Of a stretch of 18,189 nt of DNA, positions 15,007-18,189 are shown one piece after another. This DNA is from Phycisphaerae bacterium (GTDB taxonomy: Bacteria > Planctomycetota > Phycisphaerae > Tepidisphaerales > Tepidisphaeraceae): positions 1 to 18,189 of the forward strand of contig JACMJD010000230.1 of assembly GCA_014380825.1 (NCBI GenBank), given 5' to 3'. Made by a program: the position numbers and the translations under genes. The number at the start of each line of letters is the position of its first letter. Position 1 is the first letter of the stretch. The notes under the pieces were generated by a model. It did not search any database. It was given only the letters and a program-made list of their open reading frames with translations, and was not told where the DNA came from.

Positions 15007-15222
15007 TCACCGAATCATTACGCGCAGTCGGATGATTTGCAAGCCTTCGCATTTCATCGCGATTATTCGCACGCAATCGCCGTATCTCGGAATATAAACG
15101 GTAATGACTGCATCTGCGAGAATCGCAATAGGAGCGATTTTGCGGCGTCGGGGATTGATGCGCCCGGATGTGCGGCTCGCGTGCTGATCGTGCGACGTGC
15201 GTTCAATGGCGAGCCCACTCAT
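15007..15222 (-). CDS. Possible small protein coupled to PIN toxin gene
   Basis: 71 codons; the ATG at 15222 overlaps the stop of the PIN-domain gene as ATGA, which is the only positive sign. The product is basic with a Ile/Val-rich second half (IAPIAILADAVITVYIPRY) and no recognised family. It ends ~40 bases before the tRNA remnant. It may be a chance frame. Confidence 0.25.
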   Translation of the reverse strand: MSGLAIERTSHDQHASRTSGRINPRRRKIAPIAILADAVITVYIPRYGDCVRIIAMKCEGLQIIRLRVMIR

Positions 15223-15614
15223 AGCGGCACCCGCCGCGGCTTCCCGTGCAGCGTCACTTCAAATACCGCTTGGCGATCGCTCGCTTGTGCAGCGTCGACA
15301 ATCTGCGGCCACGCCTTCAGGAAGCGCCAGCGGAATTCTTCCCACGGGATGTCCGCCCAGCCTTGAGAGAAATAAACGAACGAACATCCAGACTGCTTGA
15401 GCGCGCGGCGTTCGACGGCGTTGCGAATCATGCCGTCGTGCATGCTAACGACAAACGGTCTAGGGCGCTGTTTTCCTAAACACGGAAGCCACACGTCGTC
15501 CGGTGTTCCCGGTTCGTAGCGCTCCTCGAATAACTCGATGTCTTGTGAACTATCCGCCGCCCGCAACAGCTTCGCGGCCTCCGGCCAGAAATTGGGATGA
15601 ATGAAGAAGTTCAC
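15219..15614 (-). CDS. VapC45-like PIN-domain toxin, atypical active site
   Basis: 131 residues resembling the PIN-like domain of VapC45 toxins (PF18478), RNases of type II toxin-antitoxin pairs. Matching features are the ERYEPGTPDDVWLPCLGK block (residues 31-48), VVSMHDGMIRNAVERRALK (55-73), and the C-terminal WEEFRWRFLKAWPQIV. The family normally begins FF-hydrophobic-Asp-x-(N/C)-L; here it reads MNFFIHPNFW, so His6 stands where the first metal-binding Asp is expected. The toxin may thus be inactive or altered, although Asp40 and Asp60 remain. It starts with GTG overlapping the antitoxin stop by 4 bases (GTGA). It was possibly inactivated after fixation in the island. Confidence 0.72.
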   Translation of the reverse strand: MNFFIHPNFWPEAAKLLRAADSSQDIELFEERYEPGTPDDVWLPCLGKQRPRPFVVSMHDGMIRNAVERRALKQSGCSFVYFSQGWADIPWEEFRWRFLKAWPQIVDAAQASDRQAVFEVTLHGKPRRVPL

Positions 15615-16285
15615 GCAGCGCGTCGTTGCTTCAGTTTTTCCTCAAACCGGTAGGCGTTCAGCACGCCGCTGTCGGTAATTCGAAAAAGCCGAGCAACCAA
15701 CGCTGCATTTCCTTTGTTGGCTACATACTGTCTTGCCACGATGTTGGTTGAAACGCTGCTCTGCTCAACGATCGGTTTGCCGAAATTGATTCGCGGCTTG
15801 ATAACGACTCCATTCGCAATTTCCCATGTGTCCGCAAGTTTTGTCGTGCCGCTATAGCTAAGGCGAGTCAGCCGGGACTTGAAGGGTGCGAACAGCATCT
15901 GCTTCGAAATTACATCGGTCTGCTGCTGGTCAAGAATGATTCTCACGCCGTCCGTGCAGAGGTCTTCATGCGCGAACGGATGAGGTGTTTTTAATTCGCG
16001 CCGCAGGATCGTATGCGCCCTGCGAATGATGCGAGGGTTGACGCCTTGCTCGCTGAAGAACGCGGCCATGTACGCGTCCACGAGGTTTAGAAAACTGACG
16101 GCATAGTCACCGCCGACTGATCGGAAGTCTGATTTGAATATTGGCCCACTGCCCCGGCCATCAGGTCGTTGTTTGAACCACGAGCGAATCGTGGCTGTAG
16201 GCGTGTCAGTCAATACGGCGACTTCGCTTAAGTGGTAGACGCCTTGACCAAGCATGCTTGGACGATATCGACCCTGATCGCGCAT
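15611..16285 (-). CDS. VapB45-like antitoxin (HTH plus DUF433 domain)
   Basis: 224 residues, close to the length of mycobacterial VapB45. The N-terminus GVYHLSEVAVLTDTPTATIR (residues 15-34) is a MerR/HTH-like DNA-reading segment. A helical middle follows with FLNLVDAYMAAFFSEQGVNP (65-84) and HPFAHEDLCTDGVRIIL. The C-terminal ~57 residues form a DUF433 domain: IKPRINFGKPIVEQSSVSTN then LVARLFRITDSGVLNAYRFE. In the family this protein binds and inhibits the PIN toxin and represses the operon. The ATG at 16285 is well supported by AAGGAG nine bases upstream. It is the first gene of the pair, with the toxin following by 4-base overlap. Confidence 0.75.
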   Translation of the reverse strand: MRDQGRYRPSMLGQGVYHLSEVAVLTDTPTATIRSWFKQRPDGRGSGPIFKSDFRSVGGDYAVSFLNLVDAYMAAFFSEQGVNPRIIRRAHTILRRELKTPHPFAHEDLCTDGVRIILDQQQTDVISKQMLFAPFKSRLTRLSYSGTTKLADTWEIANGVVIKPRINFGKPIVEQSSVSTNIVARQYVANKGNAALVARLFRITDSGVLNAYRFEEKLKQRRAA

Positions 16286-16320
16286 TTCAATTACTCCTTG
16301 TTGCGATACGATTGTCGCAA

Positions 16321-16464
16321 GTGCCCGCCCGCACGTTCATCATCATCCTGCTCCCCGCCTGTCTCATCTCGATCGGCTACTTCGCTGGCGAGTATTGGAA
16401 GCATCGCCGCCGCCATCGCGCCCAGGTGCGCGGGTTTCCCGTCGATTCAACCCGCGTTGATTAG
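16321..16464 (+). CDS. Possible 47-residue single-pass membrane protein
   Basis: From GTG at 16321: one clear hydrophobic segment FIIILLPACLISIGYFAG followed by a strongly basic tail EYWKHRRRHRAQVRG, which would place the C-terminus in the cytoplasm. Small one-helix proteins of this plan occur in phage and toxin loci. There is no Shine-Dalgarno, and the 3' end overlaps the convergent virion-like gene by 18 bases, so support is weak. Confidence 0.35.
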   Translation: MPARTFIIILLPACLISIGYFAGEYWKHRRRHRAQVRGFPVDSTRVD

Positions 16465-17526
16465 TCGCGACCGAAACCCACCGATGGAATTCTGCGTGAT
16501 GTTCGCGAGCACCAGATCCATGTTCACGCGCCGGGTGTTGGTATCCGTCCACGCGCCCAGCGCGTTGCCGCGAATCGATGAATAGCAATCGACGCCCAGC
16601 GGAGACGCCGCGAAGTCTGCGTTCGCTTCCACGTCAATCGATACTGGCGTCAGGTTGCTGCCGGTGCTGGAATTGGAGATGACTGCTCGATACGGCGTGC
16701 CGGTGTTCAACGTCGCCAACGATGTGAATGGAATTTCGATGATGCTAGCGCCGGACGTTGCGCCCACCGTGTCCATATCCAGTGTTCCGGTTTGCAATGA
16801 TGTCGTGCCGCTGTAAATCGAAACGGTCGCTACCGCCGACGCAACCAATCCGTTCACGTCCACACGCACGGCTGCGATCTGGTAGGTGCGGAACCACGTC
16901 GCTGGAATCGTGAACAGGTTGCCGAGTTCGTGGGACGTTGAGGAGTTCGCGTTAATATTGGTCTGCTGAATCGACCTGAGCGGCAGGCCGAAGTAATCTC
17001 CGCCGGCGGTCTGAATGCCGAAGATCGGCACTCCGTTGACGTTCGTGGTCGATCCGCCCGAATCGGATGTAACGGCATAGGGAAATCGGGTGTTGTTGTT
17101 GCCAATTACCGACCGCACCGCCACGCTGTTGCTGCCGTCGATCGTGCCGGACTTGTGGCGCATCACCAGCGCCAGCGTCGCGCCCGCCGCCGATGAATAC
17201 GCAACGTCAAACGTCCTCGTGACGACGTGTCCCGCGTCTCCACTAATCGGAAGGAAATCTACCGTTGCGAGTGGCGTCCCGTCCGGCCTGCCCGTGGCCG
17301 CGTCCACCGCTTCCAGCGTGAGCGTAAACGTCGGCGCGGTTCCCGTGACCGTTACCACCGTCACCATCCCCTTGGTGAGCGAATAGCTTGCGAGGCCCGC
17401 CGGAACCTTGAAGATCCACGCCGCGTAGTCGCTGGCGTTGTTCAGCGTGAACGATGACGGGTTGCTCGGCGCGCCGCTGATCGGCCCGGCCAAAGGAAGA
17501 ATGAGATTCAACGCGTTACTTGGCAT
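16447..17526 (-). CDS. Phage-like beta-rich structural protein (tail fibre/appendage type)
   Basis: 359 residues, Ser/Thr/Asn/Gly-rich and almost all predicted beta strand, no signal peptide. The first half has a jelly-roll-like pattern: FTLNNASDYAAWIFKVPAGL, then TFTLTLEAVDAATGRPDGTP and ATLALVMRHKSG. This recalls virion or tail-appendage domains that describe an effect on a gradient of strands with DPATG-x-PDG loops. The second half has VATVSIYSGTTSLQTGTLDM and a similar set of strands, suggesting two related beta domains. The ATG at 17526 is chosen over upstream Arg-rich codons; AAGGA lies 8 bases before it, and it overlaps the preceding gene by 11 bases. Cassette position suggests a structural role. 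Exact function unproven. Confidence 0.6.
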   Translation of the reverse strand: MPSNALNLILPLAGPISGAPSNPSSFTLNNASDYAAWIFKVPAGLASYSLTKGMVTVVTVTGTAPTFTLTLEAVDAATGRPDGTPLATVDFLPISGDAGHVVTRTFDVAYSSAAGATLALVMRHKSGTIDGSNSVAVRSVIGNNNTRFPYAVTSDSGGSTTNVNGVPIFGIQTAGGDYFGLPLRSIQQTNINANSSTSHELGNLFTIPATWFRTYQIAAVRVDVNGLVASAVATVSIYSGTTSLQTGTLDMDTVGATSGASIIEIPFTSLATLNTGTPYRAVISNSSTGSNLTPVSIDVEANADFAASPLGVDCYSSIRGNALGAWTDTNTRRVNMDLVLANITQNSIGGFRSRLINAG

Positions 17527-17893
17527 CTGCGATTTCCTTGTGTGATTTGGTGTACGGCCAGAACTTGTTGAGCCACGCGCGCCGCTGATCGCACCCGCAC
17601 GAAGCCCCCGTGATTTTCTCAAACAGCTTCGCCGCTTTGTCCGCGCCGATCTTCTCGAGCGCCGACGCCAGCGAATCGCCCAAGCCATCCGGTGAACCGT
17701 CGATGGCGTCTACGATCTCCGACTCATCTTCGTCGAACAATCTTTTCACCGGTTGCGGATTGTCGAAGTAGCGAAGCGGACAGATCCCCCTCTCTGCATT
17801 CACCGTGATGTCAATGCCGTTCTCTTTGCAGACGCACGTACCGGCGCAAGGGCGCTGTCGATGATCGCACTTTTGGCAAACGTGGATGTTCAT
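17516..17893 (-). CDS. Small Cys-rich phage-cassette protein
   Basis: 125 residues. The N-terminus holds Cys at 6, 9, 16, 20, 22 and 38 (CQKCDHRQRPCAGTCVC and GICPL), likely a metal- or cluster-binding knot. An acidic linker follows, then an amphipathic stretch GLGDSLASALEKIGADKAAK, and the end contains CGCDQRRAWLNKFWPY. Proteins with a Cys-rich head and a terminal C-x-C-x-x-R-x-x-x-(L/M)-N block are seen in phage late regions, though I know no assigned function. The ATG at 17893 shares one base with the stop of the upstream gene (TGATG), and the 3' end overlaps the next start by 11 bases, so all three are cotranslated. Confidence 0.7.
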   Translation of the reverse strand: MNIHVCQKCDHRQRPCAGTCVCKENGIDITVNAERGICPLRYFDNPQPVKRLFDEDESEIVDAIDGSPDGLGDSLASALEKIGADKAAKLFEKITGASCGCDQRRAWLNKFWPYTKSHKEIADAK

Positions 17894-18189
17894 CAGCTAA
17901 ACGTCACCGTAGCGGTTCCTCCGGTCCATACCGACCCGCTCAAGCACGAAGGAACCAAGTCGTTCGAAGTGAACGAGAGGTCTTCCCCGCAATCGATTAG
18001 CAGCGCCTTCGGGATCTTGTCCTCGAATATGCCCGTAAGTGGGTCAAGGCTTGCCGAAAGATTCCACTCTGATGCGGTGGTGGTAGGAAATCCTGTTCCT
18101 GTGAGCTGCAACACGATCCGAAGCTGGGTCAATGTCGTAGAGCTTGGTGACCCAGTACAGGTTGAGCTTGTGCCAATCCAGTTCTGATA
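17893..18189 (-). CDS. Phage-like protein, 5' end beyond window
   Basis: 99 residues, open through the right edge, so the true start is outside the window; a TTG at 18132 is internal. The visible part is beta-rich with Cys in STCTGSPSS, LLIDCGEDLSF and VPSCLSG, and ends SVWTGGTATVTFS. It resembles small strand-rich virion accessory proteins, but no family is recognised. Its stop overlaps the Cys-rich gene's start by one base, placing it in the same operon. Confidence 0.6.
   Translation of the reverse strand, partial: YQNWIGTSSTCTGSPSSTTLTQLRIVLQLTGTGFPTTTASEWNLSASLDPLTGIFEDKIPKALLIDCGEDLSFTSNDLVPSCLSGSVWTGGTATVTFS

Larger units (their letters stand above)
14958..18189. mobile_element. Putative integrated element, one end in window
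   Basis: Bounded on the left by the tRNA-Gly(GCC) half-site and continuing off the right edge. Its content is typical of islands or prophages: a toxin-antitoxin pair near the end and an overlapping minus-strand cassette of phage-like proteins. No integrase, relaxase, capsid or packaging gene is visible, and no second half-site can be seen, so its nature and length are open. Confidence 0.4.

Noticed and set aside
14801..15076. N-terminal extension of the stress-protein frame, and the plus-strand frame 14688-14975
   Set aside because: Both run through the tRNA-Gly remnant and its hairpin; their peptides are by-products of RNA-gene sequence.
17527..17688. Upstream extension of the virion-like frame to 17688
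   Set aside because: It is the Arg-rich alternate frame of the Cys-rich protein gene; the ATG at 17526 has a Shine-Dalgarno.
1..18189. CRISPR arrays, rRNA genes, insertion-sequence transposases, complete tRNAs
   Set aside because: Looked for on both strands; no spaced direct-repeat array, rRNA core string, transposase motif or full cloverleaf was recognised.

Overview
The window reads as a chromosomal segment of a planctomycete, probably of the Phycisphaerae/Tepidisphaera type. This is inferred from two secreted proteins with an N-terminal LE-x-RR-(L/C)-(L)-type signature followed by C-terminal RTX calcium-binding repeats, a zinc-ribbon multi-membrane protein of a planctomycetal kind, GC-rich coding, and frequent TTG/GTG starts. 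No database search was possible, so the taxonomic call is an inference.

Region 1 (1-3250, all minus strand) is housekeeping. rpmA (ribosomal protein L27) is closed by a good intrinsic terminator. It is followed by a pyrimidine operon, pyrR-pyrB-unknown ORF-pyrC, whose genes overlap by 4 bases or are separated by 4 bases; pyrC runs off the left edge. PyrB and PyrC catalyse consecutive steps of UMP synthesis and PyrR is the usual UMP-sensing regulator. The unknown 139-residue protein is locked into the same transcript.

Region 2 (3392-14021) is an envelope and secretion neighbourhood. It holds a zinc-ribbon membrane protein (+), a secreted S9B dipeptidyl peptidase IV (-), an RTX-repeat protein apparently split by a frameshift (+), a GT-C type membrane glycosyltransferase (-), a lipase-like RTX protein (-), and a two-gene plus-strand operon of an acyltransferase-3 membrane protein and a GT87-type mannosyltransferase-like protein. 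The three membrane transferases suggest lipid-linked sugar or polysaccharide decoration outside the membrane. The gap before the acyltransferase holds a compact set of complementary segments that could fold as a pseudoknotted leader RNA.

Region 3 (14022-14965) is a scar zone. It contains a short remnant of a DASS/SLC13-like transporter, a small unknown gene, the C-terminal half of a universal stress protein, and a 42-base 3' half of tRNA-Gly(GCC) starting exactly at the anticodon loop and followed by a hairpin terminator. The tRNA half is best explained as an attachment-site scar.

Region 4 (14965-18189) is probably an integrated element. Next to the tRNA scar is a VapBC45-type toxin-antitoxin pair, whose PIN toxin has His where the first catalytic Asp is expected. 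Beyond it lies a tightly packed minus-strand cassette of three phage-like proteins that runs off the right edge. No integrase is visible in the window.
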